From: Hymenopus coronatus | Taxonomy: Eukaryota; Arthropoda; Insecta; Mantodea; Hymenopodidae | NCBI GenBank assembly: GCA_030762935.1 | Contig: CM060884.1 | Location: 72,605,196-72,669,195, forward strand | Length of the DNA stretch: 64,000 bases | Direction of reading: 5' to 3' | In this document: positions 1 through 11,073 of the stretch, in pieces | Position numbering within the stretch: the first letter of the stretch is position 1 | Layout: the number at the start of each line of letters is the position of its first letter | Program-made: the position numbers and the translations under genes | Notes under the pieces: generated by a model | Told to the model about the DNA's origin: nothing | What the model saw: only the letters and a program-made list of their open reading frames with translations | The model's database searches: none

Positions 1-640
1 AATAAAAGACAAGATCACAGAAAACAATTATTTTATTACTAAAAGTTTTATACACTTATGGTTACTTTTCAACATAATCACCGAAAAGATTGAGACCTTT
101 ATCGTACCTGTGCACAAGCTTTGCAATACCCGCTTCAAAAAATATTGTCGCCAATGATTTCAAATAAGCATTGGCGTTGTTTTGAAGATCTTCGTACTTT
201 ACGACGTCTGCGGAGAGACATTCAAAACAAACAAAGAGGAATGCTGACTTCAGGAATTATGTTGATCCATGACAACGCTCGTCCACACACTGCTGGCACA
301 ACCCATCGGCTCCTTGAAAAATTTTAATGGGGCATTTTCGATCATCCGTCGTACAGTCCTGCCTGGCACCCAGGGACTTTCACCTTTTCCCTGAACTGAA
401 GACGTGGCTAGGAGGGCAGCTCTTTCAAACCAACGAAGATGTTCAAAACAACGTCAATGCTCATTTGAAATCATTGACGGCAACATTTTTTTTAGCGGGT
501 ATTGCAAAGATTGTGCACAGATACGAAGAATGTCTCAATCTTTTCTGTTGAAAGTGACTTTCATTAATAAATTGATAACGCGAAAACGAAGCGTTTTAAA
601 GCATTTCTTTATATGAACATATTTTCTTATTTTGATGTCA
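1..640 (+). mobile_element. Mariner relic, foldback form (copy 1), left end outside window
   Basis: Positions 1-183 are the reverse complement of a mariner 3' end, and from 194 the same family runs forward through the C-terminal half of a transposase to about 560. The two halves meet at the perfect palindrome GAAGATCTTC (184-193). The arms of about 180 bp match when one is reversed, for example the stretch around CACCGAAAAGATTGAGAC. The right end decays into sequence of uncertain origin. The same inverted junction recurs at 55675-55684, so this is a rearranged, once-mobile form and not a private rearrangement. Confidence 0.8.
194..551 (+). pseudogene. Mariner transposase, C-terminal half, broken
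   Basis: Transposases of this family cut and paste the element through a DD34D catalytic triad. The reading frame runs to about 327 and contains LIHDNARPHTAGTTHRLL, which holds the second catalytic aspartate. The matching coding sequence then continues in a different frame (DHPSYSPAW, then FHLFPELKTWLGGQ), so a frameshift and stop codons break it. The YSPD motif that carries the third aspartate is lost (YSPAW). The N-terminal helix-turn-helix region and the first aspartate are absent because the foldback arm replaces them. It is non-functional. Confidence 0.8.
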
Positions 641-690
641 GAAATTCTTCCCAAGCGTTGTAAAAGTATTTTTTTATCACCCTGTAATGT
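540..690. other. Possible end of another DNA transposon
   Basis: Read on the minus strand, the stretch from 688 begins TTACAGGGTGATAAAAAAA and continues into AT-rich sequence. This resembles the termini of some Tc1/mariner or similar elements. No matching opposite end was found, so it may be a truncated element fused to the mariner relic. Confidence 0.25.
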
Positions 691-844
691 GTGTGGACAA
701 TGTGTTAAAATGTGTTGAAGGCTCTCTAATTTTCAGAGAGATAGCTAAATCGAATTTATTTCCATACAACAAAGTCAAAAATCAGAAAGACAAAGGAGAT
801 ATATCAGCATTTCTAATTAAAACGCGGCTTTCTTATCAAAGTAT

Positions 845-1510
845 GCAATGAATAAGTGTAATTATTGACATAAAAATATCATATATTGAACTTCAATATT
901 TGCACGGGTCCACAGACCTCACGTGCTTTTGTAATATACACTAACAAGCAATATTAAAACAACAACAAAAGAATTAAAAGAGTAAGCACGAAAATAAAAA
1001 GACAAAAATATTCATATACAGCAATTTAAATTTACAACACAAAGTACACCTTCATAGATGTACCCTCTTATAATAGAGCAATACACTTAAAATAAATATA
1101 TACACATAATATATAGACAATATATAAAACCATAACACAAAAGTGAGATCAGTATGACAAAATATATGTGTATGTAAAACGTTGGCAGTGTTCTCAGATC
1201 GCAGCTTTCTTGCCTTAAGTATAAATGTACCTAGCCCGTCCACGTCTTCCGTGCCTGCCAGTAGCGTCCAACATGCTTTTAGCTCTACATTCGCGGTGAT
1301 AAAGAATCGCGGTAAGTATTTTTCCCTCCATTCCTCCGTACCCCTACAACTTACCAAGATGTGGGTCCACGACTCTTTCTCCTTACAAATGGGACAGATT
1401 CTCGTACCATTCTCGTCAGCAATTTTGTGCTCCTCCATGCTCGTGCACAAACTATTTCGCCACAAGTTTCCGTAATTCAACTTTTTAAACATCCTCCAAT
1501 AACGAACCAT
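845..1510 (-). mobile_element. Non-LTR retrotransposon (LINE), 5'-truncated copy 1
   Basis: The minus strand carries the C-terminus of an ORF2-like protein followed by an AT-rich 3' UTR that ends in TTATTCATTG-type sequence near 850. About 370 bp of the 3' region (845-1215) recurs at 31690-32105 in the same orientation with moderate divergence, as expected for copies of one LINE. The 5' end is truncated near 1510, which is typical of target-primed reverse transcription. Confidence 0.75.
1052..1510 (-). pseudogene. LINE ORF2 C-terminal fragment with CCHC zinc knuckle
   Basis: A 152-residue open frame holds a C-x2-C-x7-H-x4-C motif at residues 39-55 (C39, C42, H50, C55; core CPICKEKESW). This knuckle is found downstream of the reverse transcriptase domain in many non-LTR retrotransposons and is thought to bind nucleic acid. 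Residues after about 105 become strongly hydrophobic and AT-driven (repeated Y, I, L), so they are probably read-through of the 3' UTR. No reverse transcriptase or endonuclease domain is present. It is a dead fragment. Confidence 0.7.
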
Positions 1511-1774
1511 GGGAAATCAGAATAGTAGCATTACAAACGAAGCTTTACTAATCCAATGCCCAGGTTTATTGGAATGATTCCCAACGGATTTCTAGTTGTA
1601 TTTTCCATTTAAAATGCAGGAGAAATATTTAATATTAATTTCATAGATGTACAAAAATAGTTCAAAGCAATATGTAATCAATGAACATTTACTAATTCTA
1701 TTGAAAACCAGAAGCCTGCTTTTTAGTTTGTTATATTGCATTTGCAACATCATTATCTGCAGCTAATACATGCT

Positions 1775-2662
1775 TACTTGTTCTAAACATACTATGTACG
1801 TAGTGTATAGAGAAGGTATTGTAATGCACTCAAAAATTCGATACCGAGATTTCACTGGAAATATATGTTTTGAGACTCCCTGAATCCGAAAAAAAGCATT
1901 TTTAGAAAAGTGTCCGTGTTTGTGTCTGTCTGTGTGTGTATCTGTGTGTGCTTGTGGACAGCATACCACAAAAACGAAAACACCTTTAAAAACCAAACTT
2001 GGTATTAATGCATGGGATATTCCAGGGATGCGACAAGAAAATTTTGAGTAAAATCACCCCCAGCCCAAACTACCCTTTACATGGAACTTTTTTAAAAAAT
2101 TTTGATTTTCTAAAAAATGGCTCTAACGATTTTGATTAAAATATCGTATATTAAAGATATTTACCTGACAAATAAAATGTATATCTTGAATTTTCTGGGA
2201 ATAGCCCCTCTAGACTACTTTATTCTGGATCAATTTTACGGATTTTGCATAACTGCTAAACCGTAAGAGATGAAGAAAACCTTACCACACAAACAATGTA
2301 GAGCACTTTAAAACACACAGTTTATGTTATATGCATTTTTTTTCGTGGGTCAGTCGGTTTTTGAGATATTTCTTGTTTTTAGTTTTAGCTTTAAAAAACT
2401 TACACCTTTCTCATATAGAAATTTGTCAACTTATGTCCATAAAAACAAAGGAACTTCAGTCACATAGCAACCAGCTTTTCACTGTCACTTTAACCTATTG
2501 TGCTCCCTTGTTTCGCTTCTACTTACAAGGAAACAAGTAATAAGACTATTTCTGCTAATTTTTTCTCGATTAGCAGGAAGTAAATAAAAGCATAAGCTTT
2601 TTAACAATAATTCGTTCCAGAGATGTAGAGAAAATAATATGAACGGAACGCATCTGATTTTT
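1775..2662 (-). mobile_element. TC-hairpin element, full-length copy (family description here)
   Basis: Landmarks in the element's own sense are: TCTGATGTGTTCC at the 5' end; ACTTTCTCTACA about 24 nt in; a small CTAAT/ATTAG stem near 90; AGCTGGTTGCTATGTGACT near 200; CCAGAATAAAGTAGTCTTC near 440; CCATGTAAAGGGTAGTT near 610; CTTCGTGTCGCATCC; an 11-bp stem ATACCAAACTT/AAGTTTGGTAT with a 7-nt loop; a CA repeat; CCGGTGAAATCTCGGTATC; and a terminal hairpin around ACTATGTACATAGT ending AGAGAAAGTAA. No frame encodes a transposase, so the family is non-autonomous. This copy lies reversed, hairpin at the left, and is subfamily A. Confidence 0.85.
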
Positions 2663-2737
2663 ACTTTCATTACCGGAAACACAGAACCTACAGAAAATAC
2701 TGTATTAGACCCATAAAACGATGCAAAGATTGGCGAA

Positions 2738-2959
2738 GGAAGATGGATTTTTTTCGAGCGTAAAATCCTTAGCATGGCTTCCTTCGGATAGGAAGTAAAA
2801 CCGTTGGTCCCGAGTCGAAGATTTATGGCGTCTAAAAGAACCTCAAGTCTAATAAAAGAGGCCTCTGAGCATCATTAACGGATCTTACACGCCTAATATA
2901 GAATTGGATGTGCAGAACCACGGCAGTTAAAGAGCGTCCATATATAAAACTCCATTTAA
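2738..2959 (+). mobile_element. SINE type 1, head-truncated
   Basis: It matches the body of the SINE at 37497-37795: TCCTTAGCATGGCTTCCTTC, the run of AAAGAACCTCAAG, and AGTTAAAGAGCGTCCATA near the end. The tRNA-like head is missing. It abuts a TC-hairpin piece that resumes at 2960. Confidence 0.75.
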
Positions 2960-4545
2960 TGCCCAGATTTCACCGGAAATACACGATTTGAGGGGTCCTG
3001 TACCCGTAAATTTTTTTAAGAAAACCCATTTGTGTAGGTACCTGTTTTTGTGTCTTTGAACATAATGACTCAAAGGGAAAAACCTGATGTGTTCCATTCA
3101 CATGACTTTCTCTACATCTTTGCAACACATTATTGTTGAAAAGCTTATGTTTTCATTTATTTTATTCTAATCGAGAAAAAAATAGCAGAAACAGTCTTAT
3201 TACTTGCTTCCTTACAAGTAAAAGCGGAATAAGGGAGTACCATAGGTCAGAATGATAGTCAAAAGCTGGTTGCTATGTGACTCAAGTTCCTTTGTTTCTA
3301 TGTACAGGAGTTGACAAATTCCTGTATGAGAAAAGTATAAGTTTTTTAAAATTTAAACCAAAAACAAGGAATACCTCAGAGACGATCAACTCCACAAAAA
3401 TATATATAACATAAATTGTGTGTATTAACGTGCTCTACATTTTTTGTGTAGTAAGTTTGTGTACATCTCTTGCGGTTCAGCAGTTATGCAAAAATTCGTA
3501 AAATTCATCCAAAATAAAGTAGTCTTTATAGGATACCCCCAGAAAATATACATATTATATGTCAAGTTCAATATCTTAAATATACACTATTTTAATCAAA
3601 GTCATTAGAGCTGATTTGGAGAAAAACCAACATTTTCGAAAAAAAGTTCCACGTAAAGGGTAGCTGGGGCTGGTTTGTTGAAAATGTTTGTGTCGCATCC
3701 TTGGAAGATATCAAATTTGGTATTTAACGGCTGTCCACAGACACACAAACACACACGCACACATGCGTACCTTTTTCCAGAAATGCTTTTTCTGGATTCA
3801 GGGCGACCCAAAACATGTATTTCCAGTGAAACCTCGGTATCGAATTTTTGGGTGCATTACAACACCTTCTCTATAGACTATGTACACAGTACGTGTAGAG
3901 AAAGTAAAAATTGAAATGCGCAACCTAAATTTTCAGTTCAGCAATTTACAGGGATGGGACACGAAGATTTTCAAGAAGATCCCCCTCCACAAACTACCGT
4001 TTACATGGAAACATTTTTAGAGAATTTTGAATTTCACAAAAATTGCTGGAACACTTTTGATTAAAATCCTGTATATTTAAGATATTTGTATCCTAAATAA
4101 AGTGTACATCTTGAATTTTCAGGGAATAACCTCTGAAGACCTCTTCATTCTGAATTAATTTTTTCCATATTTTTCCAATGCTAAACTGTATGTCATATAC
4201 AAGAACTTATTATACCACATACGTTTGCTTTGATGGAGTTCGTTTTTGAGACATTCTTGGTTATTGGTTTAAGCTTAAAAACAACTTATACCTCTCTCAT
4301 ACAGGAATTTGTCAAATCCTACCCATACAAACAAAGGAACATCAGTCACACAGCAACCAGCTTTTGATTATCACGTTAACCTATTGTACTCCCTTATTTC
4401 GCTTTTACTTACAAGGAAGCAAGTAATAAGACTATTTCTGATACTTTTTACCCGATTAGCATGAAGTAAATAGAAACACATGCTTTTTAACAATAATTTG
4501 TTACAGAAATGTAGAGAAAGTCATATGAATGAAACATATCAGTTT
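2960..4545 (-). mobile_element. TC-hairpin element, outer copy interrupted by another copy
   Basis: The left piece (2960-3082) runs from AGATTTCACCGGAAATACAC to the end of the CA-repeat zone. The right piece (3907-4545) resumes at the expected point and runs to ACATATCAG. A second copy in opposite orientation fills the gap. The hairpin end is missing because SINE type 1 lies at the left boundary. Confidence 0.75.
3083..3906 (+). mobile_element. TC-hairpin element nested in the copy at 2960-4545
   Basis: It begins CCTGATGTGTTCC directly after a GGGAAAAA run of the outer copy and ends GTAGAGAAAGTA before AAAATTG of the outer copy. The flanks show no clear target-site duplication beyond shared A residues. 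Confidence 0.8.
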
Positions 4546-4549
4546 TTTT

Positions 4550-4625
4550 TGGTTTGCTTTGAGAAAATTTAATTATTTCAAAATTAAAACAATGAATATC
4601 TCCAAAACGATCAACAATACAAAAA
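4550..4625 (+). mobile_element. Short TC-hairpin-like remnant
   Basis: The stretch AATATCTCCAAAACGATCAA matches the middle of the element. It lies head-to-tail before the next copy. Confidence 0.5.
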
Positions 4626-4627
4626 AA

Positions 4628-5330
4628 TCTGAGGTGTACCATTCACATGACTTTCTCCATATCCCTGCAACAAATAATTCTTAAAAAGCTTATACTTCTA
4701 TTTACTTTATGCTAATCAGAAAAAATTAGCAGAAATAGTATTACTACTCGCTTCCTTGTAAGTAGAAGCGAAATAAGAGACAACCGTAGGTTAAAGTGAC
4801 AGTCAAAAGCTGGTTGCTATGTCAATGAAGTTCCTTTGTTTATATGGATAGGAGTTGACAAGTTCCTGTATGAGAAAAGTATACGTTTTTCATAGCAGAA
4901 TCCAAAAATAGGTGGTGTCACAAAAACGACGAACTTCACGAAAAAAATGTATACAACATAAATTGTGTGTTTTAAAGAGCTCTACATTTTTTGTTCAGTA
5001 ATTTTTTGTCCATCTCTTACGGTTTAGCCGTCATTCAAAATTTAGAAAAATTCATCCAGAATAAACTACTCTTCAGAGGCTATTCCCAGAAAATTCAAGA
5101 TACACATTTCATTTGGCAGTTAAATATGTTTAATATCCGAAATTTTAATCAAAATCGTTAGAGTCATTTTTGAGAAAATCAAAATTTTCGAAAAAAGTTC
5201 CATGTAAGGGTAGTTTTCTCAAAATCTTCGTGTCGCATCCCTGGAAGATACTAAACTTAAATACCAAGTTGGGTATTTTACCTACTTTTCGTTTTTGAGT
5301 TATCGTGTTCACAGACACACGGACACACGG

Positions 5331-5365
<35 letters not shown>

Positions 5366-5486
5366 CCTTTTTTGGATATTGGGGACCCTAAAACATATAT
5401 TTCCGGTGAAATCTCGGTATCGAATTTTTGGTGGAGTGCAATACTTTCTCTATACACTATGTACATAGTGCGTATGGAGAAAGTAA
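4628..5486 (+). mobile_element. TC-hairpin element, full-length, subfamily A
   Basis: It starts TCTGAGGTGTACC and ends GGAGAAAGTAA. The seed CA repeat is expanded to a CA tract at about 5333-5361. The next base begins a SINE, which fixes the 3' boundary. Confidence 0.85.
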
Positions 5487-5487
5487 T

Positions 5488-5740
5488 TAATGGCGTTTTA
5501 TTTATGGACGCTCTTTAACTCTGTGGTTCTCAGCGTCCCATTCTATACTGGGCGTGAAAGACCGCTTAATTTTGCTCAGAGGTCTCTCTATCAAACTTGA
5601 TGTTCTTTTACGTCCCGTAAATCTAAGACACGGGACCAACGGCTTTACATCTCTTCCGAGGGAAGCCATTACACCTTCTAAAATCCATTGTCTCCACCGG
5701 GTTTGAACCCGTGACAAGAAAAGCGTATATGACAAATTTT
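5488..5740 (-). mobile_element. SINE type 1, reversed
   Basis: The reverse-strand tail (GGACGCTCTTTAACTCTGTG) comes first, followed by the body (GGGCGTGAAAGACCGC, CGTCCCGTAAATCTAAG) and part of the tRNA-like head with the B-box-like TTTGAACCCG. Confidence 0.8.
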
Positions 5741-5756
5741 TTAACGACGTCTGCAT

Positions 5757-6240
5757 TTTATGTGTTTGTAAATTTTTCTCTTACGGTTTAACCGTTACGC
5801 AAAATTCTGCAAAATTCAAACAGAATAAAGAGAGCTTCAGAAGCTCTTCCCTTAAAATTCAAGGTATACATTTCATTTGAGGTGTGAACATCTTTAATAT
5901 ATGATATTTAATCAAAATCGTTTGGGCCATTTTTGAAAAATTCAAACTTTTCATGTTCCATGTAATGGGTAGTTAGTGGTGGTGGGAATTTTCTAGAAAA
6001 TCTTCATATCGCATCCTTGAAAGACACTGAACTTAAATACCAAATTTGGTATTTAACGGACTTTTCGTTTTTGAGCTATGCTGTCCCACCCCACACACAC
6101 ATACAGAGATCTTTTTCTAGAAATGTTTTTTTTTTTTTCTGATTCAGGAGATCTCAAAACATATATTGCCGGTGAAATCTCGGTATAGAATTTTGGGTGG
6201 AATACAATATCTTCTCTACCAACTTTGTACATTTGTACAT
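5757..6240 (+). mobile_element. TC-hairpin element, 5'-truncated
   Basis: It starts mid-element at the TCTCTTACGGTTTAACCGTT block and runs through the CCATGTAATGGGTAGTT block to a degenerate hairpin near CTTTGTACATTTGTACA. Confidence 0.75.
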
Positions 6241-6592
6241 TCCAGATAGGGACGGTAATATGAATTATATACTCCATAACGCGTTTAGTAGAAATATAGA
6301 ACTGCATAAGAAATAAATATAAATTCTGCTGGAAAATGAGATGGGATGTTTAAGAGCGAGGAGAGAATACGGTTAGAAGGCAAATGTGACAGAAATATAA
6401 GTGCAAAAGCCAAGGACAGGAAGAGCAGCAAGAAAGACGACTCAAGAAGTTATTACCCGAGTATAACACAGAAATAGGACAATGTGTAACACCTTTGTTA
6501 TGCTTTCATATTCAAGAAAGAACTTCAATATAAAAACAAGTAAACACTATAGCGCAAGAAATATGTCTTTGAAAGCATGCGAACAGCTTCAG
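6235..6592. repeat. Local duplication, copy 1 (partner 8098-8478)
   Basis: This non-TC-hairpin segment is almost identical to 8098-8478. In the core from about 6297 (GAACTGCATAAGAAATAAAT onward) I see two substitutions and small indels over roughly 230 bp. The TC-hairpin copies around it differ far more from each other. No coding frame or repeat family is recognised. Confidence 0.85.
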
Positions 6593-6596
6593 TTTT

Positions 6597-7790
6597 TACT
6601 TTCTCTACACGTACTATGCACATAGCGTATAGAGAAGGTATATTGCTCTTAAAAATTCCATACCGAGATTTCACCGGAAATATACGTTATAGGTCCCCTG
6701 TCCCCAAAAAAGTCTGATGTGATGCATTCACATGACTTTCTCTACATCTCTGCTACAAAATATTGTTAAAAAGCTTATGCTTCTATTTAATTAATGCTAA
6801 TTAAGAAACATTAGCAGAAATAGTTTTATTACTTGCTTCCTTGCAAGTAGAAGCAAAATAAGGGTTAAAGTGATAGTTAAAAACTGGTTGCTATGTGATT
6901 GCAGTTCCTTTGTTTGTATGGAAAGGAGTTGACAAATTCCTGTATGAAAAAATATAAGTTTTTTAAAGCTGAAACCAACAACAAAGAATATCTCAAAAAC
7001 TATCAACTCCATGAAAAAGCTGTATATAACATAAACTGTGTGTTTTAACGTGCTCTACATTTTTGTGGGTTAAGTTTTTGTCCATCTCTTATATTTAGCA
7101 GTTTTGTAAAATTCAGTGAAATTCATGAAGAATAAAGTAGTCTTCTGAAGCTATTCCTAAAATTATGAAAATATACATTTTATTTGTCAGCTAAATATCT
7201 TTAATATACGATATTTTAATCAAAATCGTTAGAGCCATTTTTGAGAAATTAAATATTTTCATGTTGCAAGAAAAGTGTAGTTGATTGGAGAATTTTCTCA
7301 AAAATCTTCGTGTCGTACCCTTGGAAATTCCTAAACTTAAATACTAAGTTTGGTAATTAAGGGACGTTTCGTTTTAGAGTTATGCTATCCACATACACAC
7401 AGAAATTTTACTAAAAATACTTTTTTTTTTTTTTTAATTTAAGGCGTCGCAAAATATGTATTCCCGGTGAAATCTCGGTATGGAAATTTTGGGTGGAATA
7501 CAATACTTTCACTATACACTATGTACATAGAATGTAAGTATTTTTAGAATAAAGTTCGGTGTGTGTGGACAGAAGAGCTCTAAAACGAAATCTCTGTTAA
7601 ATACCAAACTACAGTATTTTCCAAGGTTGAGACACGAAGATTTAAAGAAATATTCCCCCATCCCACACAAGCTACCCTTTACATGGATTGATTTTGGAAA
7701 ATTTTGATTTTATAAAAAAGGGCTCTAAGGATTTTGAACCAATTTACATTCTAAATAGAATGTATATTTCGAATTTTCAGAGGTTATTCA
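6597..7790 (-). mobile_element. TC-hairpin element, outer copy interrupted by another copy
   Basis: The hairpin-end piece (6597-6712) stops in the run CCCCAAAAAAG, and the element resumes at TTTTTAGAATAAAG (7541), exactly where the consensus continues, running to about 7790. Confidence 0.75.
6713..7540 (+). mobile_element. TC-hairpin element nested in the copy at 6597-7790
   Basis: It begins TCTGATGTGATGC and ends near ATGTACATAGAATGTAAGTA, with a mutated hairpin right arm. It sits in the A/T run about 115 bp from the hairpin end of its host copy. Confidence 0.8.
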
Positions 7791-8090
7791 CAGAGGAATT
7801 AAGTATACATTTTATTTGAGATGAGCGCATCTTTAATATATCGTATTTTAATCGAAATTTTTGAGTCAATACTGAGAAACTGAAAATGTTCATGTTCCAT
7901 GTAAAGGGTGGGAGGATTTTCTCGAACATCTTCGAGTTGCATCCTTGGAAAATACCGAAATTCGTTTTTGAGTGATTCATTCCAAACTAACATTTTTTTT
8001 TGTTTCAGGGGACCTCATAACACATATTTCCGATGATATATTGGAATCGAAATTTTGGCTGGAATACCAATAACTTCTGTATCCACTATG
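7785..8090 (+). mobile_element. TC-hairpin element, fragment
   Basis: It starts at the CAGAGGTTATTCACAGA block, contains CATGTTCCATGTAAAGGGT and ends in a degenerate hairpin (TGTATCCACTATGTACAG). Confidence 0.65.
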
Positions 8091-8097
8091 TACAGTA

Positions 8098-8478
8098 TAA
8101 ATTCCAGATAGAGAAGGTAATATGAATTACATAGTCCGTAAGGCATTCGGAGACTCCACATTCAGTGGAAATATAGAACTGCATAAGAAATAAATATACA
8201 TTCTGCTGGAAAATGAGATGGGATGTTTAAGAGCGAGGAGAGAATACGGTTAGAAGGCAAATGTGACAGAAATATAAGTGCAAAAGCCAAGGACAGGAAG
8301 AACAGCAAGAAAGACGACTCAAGAAGTTATTACCCGAGTATAACACAGAAATAGGACAATGTGTAACACCTTTGTTATGCTTTCATATTCAAGAAAGGAA
8401 CTTCAATATAGGAGATATAAAAACACGTAGACACTATAGCACAAGGAATATGTCTTTGAAAGCAAGCGAATAACTTCA
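8098..8478. repeat. Local duplication, copy 2 (partner 6235-6592)
   Basis: It carries the same core as copy 1, with an extra short GGAGATATA insertion and a slightly longer left part (GGCATTCGGAGACTCCACA). The duplication start lies at the hairpin end of a TC-hairpin piece in both copies. Confidence 0.85.
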
Positions 8479-8526
8479 GATAAGTTCACAAAGCTAAGTT
8501 TTACCTGCTCTACAAATAGCTAAATG

Positions 8527-8906
8527 CAAGATATACATTATATTTGTCATGTAAATATTTTAAATATAAGAAATTTTAATCAAACTTTTAATGTCATCAT
8601 TTTTGAGAAAACCAAAATCTTCGAAACTCTTTCCATGTAAACGGTGGTTCTTAATAGAGTCTTGAAAATCTTCGTGTTGCATGCTTGGAAGACACTGAAC
8701 TTAAAATATCAACTTTGGTTTTTAATGGACCTTTCGTTTTTGAGCTCTGCTACCCATAGACACACAACAGACACTTCTTTAAAAGTACATTTTTGGATTC
8801 GGGTGTCTCAAAATATACATTTCCAGTGAAATGACGGTATCAAGTTTCTGGGTGCAATACAATACCTTCTCTATACACTATATACATAGCACGTGTAGAG
8901 AAAGTA
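8527..8906 (+). mobile_element. TC-hairpin element, 3' fragment
   Basis: It starts at the CAAGATATACATTATATTTG block and ends at CGTGTAGAGAAAGTAA before an unrelated CATGCAGATC flank, giving a clean 3' boundary. Confidence 0.75.
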
Positions 8907-8955
8907 ACATGCAGATCTCGTTATAGCCCATAAAATTTGTGTTGTATACATTTTT

Positions 8956-9801
8956 TACTTTCTCTACACGTGCTATGTACATAGTGAATAGAGAAGGTAT
9001 TGCAGCCCACCCAAAAATTCGATACCGAGATTTCACCGGAAATATATGTTTTGAGACCACCTGAATAAAAAAGAACCATTTTTATAAAAATGCTCGTGTG
9101 TGTGTGTGTCTGTCTGTGTGTATGTGTGTGAGCGTGCCTGTGGCCAGTGTAGCTCAAAAACGAAAATACCGTTAAAAGCCAAACTTGGTATTTAGGTTTG
9201 TTATTTTCCAAGGATGCCACACGAAGATTTTGAGAAAAATCCCTCCACCCCCAACAACCCTTTACATGGAACTTTTTTTCGAGAATTTTTATTTTCTTAA
9301 AAATGGCTCTAACCTGACAAATAAAATGTATATCTTGAATTTTCTGGGAATAGCCTCAGAAGACTACTATATTCTGGATGAATTTTGCAGAATTTTTCAT
9401 AACTGCTAAACCGTGAGAGATGGACAAAAAATAACTAAATAGAAAATGTAGAGCACATTAAAACACACAATATATGTTATATATATTTCTTTCATAGAGT
9501 TGATCGTTTTTAAGATATTCCTGGCTGTTCGTTTCAGCTTTGAAAAACATACTGTTCTCACACAGGAATTTGTCAACTCCTGTTCATACTTACAAAGGAA
9601 CTTCGGCCACATAGCAACCAGCTTTTTACTATCATTTTAGCCTATACTACTCCTCAATTTCCCTTCTACTCATATGGAAGCAAGTAATGTGACTATTTCT
9701 GCTAATTTTTCTGAATTAACATGAAATAAATAGAAACATAAGTTTTTAACATTAATTTGTTGCAGAGATGTAGAGAAAGTCATTGAATGTAACACATCAG
9801 A
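8956..9801 (-). mobile_element. TC-hairpin element, near full-length, subfamily A
   Basis: The hairpin is at the left (TACTTTCTCTACACGTGC). The repeat zone reads GTGTGTGTGTGTCTGTCTG, and the right end is ACACATCAGA. About 35 bp around the ATATTAAAG block is deleted. Confidence 0.85.
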
Positions 9802-9819
9802 TTTATTTTTTAAAGTAGA

Positions 9820-10182
9820 GCTATGTATTTCCGATATATTCCCTGTTATTGGTTTCAATCTACAAAACGGTTTCATCAAACGGAAAATTGTTATCCATTT
9901 TATCTATCATCCATTTTATCTATCATCCATTTTATCTATCTTTGTTTTACTTGTGGTCATGGAAAGAGAACCGAATTTCAATAATATTCGCTTCGCGATT
10001 GGACTGTTGCTTTAGCCTAGTGTATTCCCTTATTTCCCTCTACTTGTAAGGAACTAAGTAATAAGATACTTTCTGCTAATATTTATCTTGAGTAAGGTAA
10101 TGTAGAGAAACGAAGAATCTTGCATATGAATGGTTTGTTTGTAGAACAGCTGGAAAAAGTCAAGCGAATGGAACACATCAGA
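9820..10182 (-). mobile_element. TC-hairpin element, subfamily B, 5' half only
   Basis: It lacks the hairpin half and ends GAACACATCAGA. It holds a private 16-bp tandem repeat (see 9893-9940). Confidence 0.7.
9893..9940 (+). repeat. Three exact copies of a 16-bp unit
   Basis: ATCCATTTTATCTATC is repeated three times without mismatch inside a subfamily B piece. The neighbouring pieces (about 11130 and 11640) carry only one related TTTATCTATC. Confidence 0.9.
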
Positions 10183-10186
10183 TTTT

Positions 10187-11073
10187 TACTTTCTCTAGCC
10201 CCATATGTACAATGTACATAGGAATAGAGAAGTATTGCATTCCACCAAAAAATTCGATGCCGAGATTTCACCGGAAATACATGTTTTAGGACCCCCTGAA
10301 TCCAAAAAACGCATTTCCAAAAAAGGTCCGTGTGTGTCCGTGTGTCTTTGAACACGATAACTCAAAAACGAAAAATGGCTAAAATACCAAACTTGTTATT
10401 TAGGTTCAGTATCTTCCAGGGATGCGACACAAAGATTTTGAGAAAAATGCCCCACTCCAAACTACCCTTTACATGGAACTTTTTTCGAAGATTTTGATTT
10501 TCTTAAAAATGGCTCTAACGATTTTGATTAAAATATCGTATATTAAAGATATTTACCTGGCAAATAAAATGCATATCTTGAATTTTCTGGGAATAGCTTC
10601 TAAAGACCTGTTTATTCTGGATGAATTTTGCTTAATTTGGCATAACTAATAAACTGTAAGAGATAGAAAAAACTTACTTTACAAAAAATGTAGGTCTTGT
10701 TAAAATACACAGGTTATGTCATATACATTTTTTTCGTGGAGCTTACCGTTTTCGAGGTATTCATTGATATTAGTTTCAGTTGTAAAGTACTTATACTTTT
10801 CTCAGATGGGAGTGTGCGGTTTTCTTTTGTTCTACTCCTGGCCAAGAAAAGAAGCGATTTGTAATGACAATCGCATAACGACAGGTTTTAAAACATTTGA
10901 CTATTAGTTTAGCCTGGTATATTCCCTTATTTTCTTCCTACTTATACGAAACTAAATAATAAGAACATTGTGCTAATAAGTACCATGATTAGCAAGGTGC
11001 AGAGAGAAGAAGAATCTTATGTATGAAGTTTGTAGAACAGCTAGAGAAAGTCATGTGAGTGTAACACATCAGA
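10187..11073 (-). mobile_element. TC-hairpin element, full-length, subfamily B
   Basis: The subfamily B hairpin is CTCTAGCCCCATATGTACAA. The B-specific block includes GAGTGTGCGGTTTTCTTTTG and CTCCTGGCCAAGAAAAGAA. It begins only four bases after the end of the previous piece, so the two stand head-to-tail. Confidence 0.85.

Noticed and set aside
3605..3876. Short open frames rich in His/Thr recurring in many places
   Set aside because: They recur because they lie in copies of the same non-coding element; none is conserved as protein.
6597..7540. A distinct element with 110-bp terminal inverted repeats
   Set aside because: The apparent inverted repeat is the hairpin end of a host copy plus the hairpin end of a nested copy; the host resumes on the far side.
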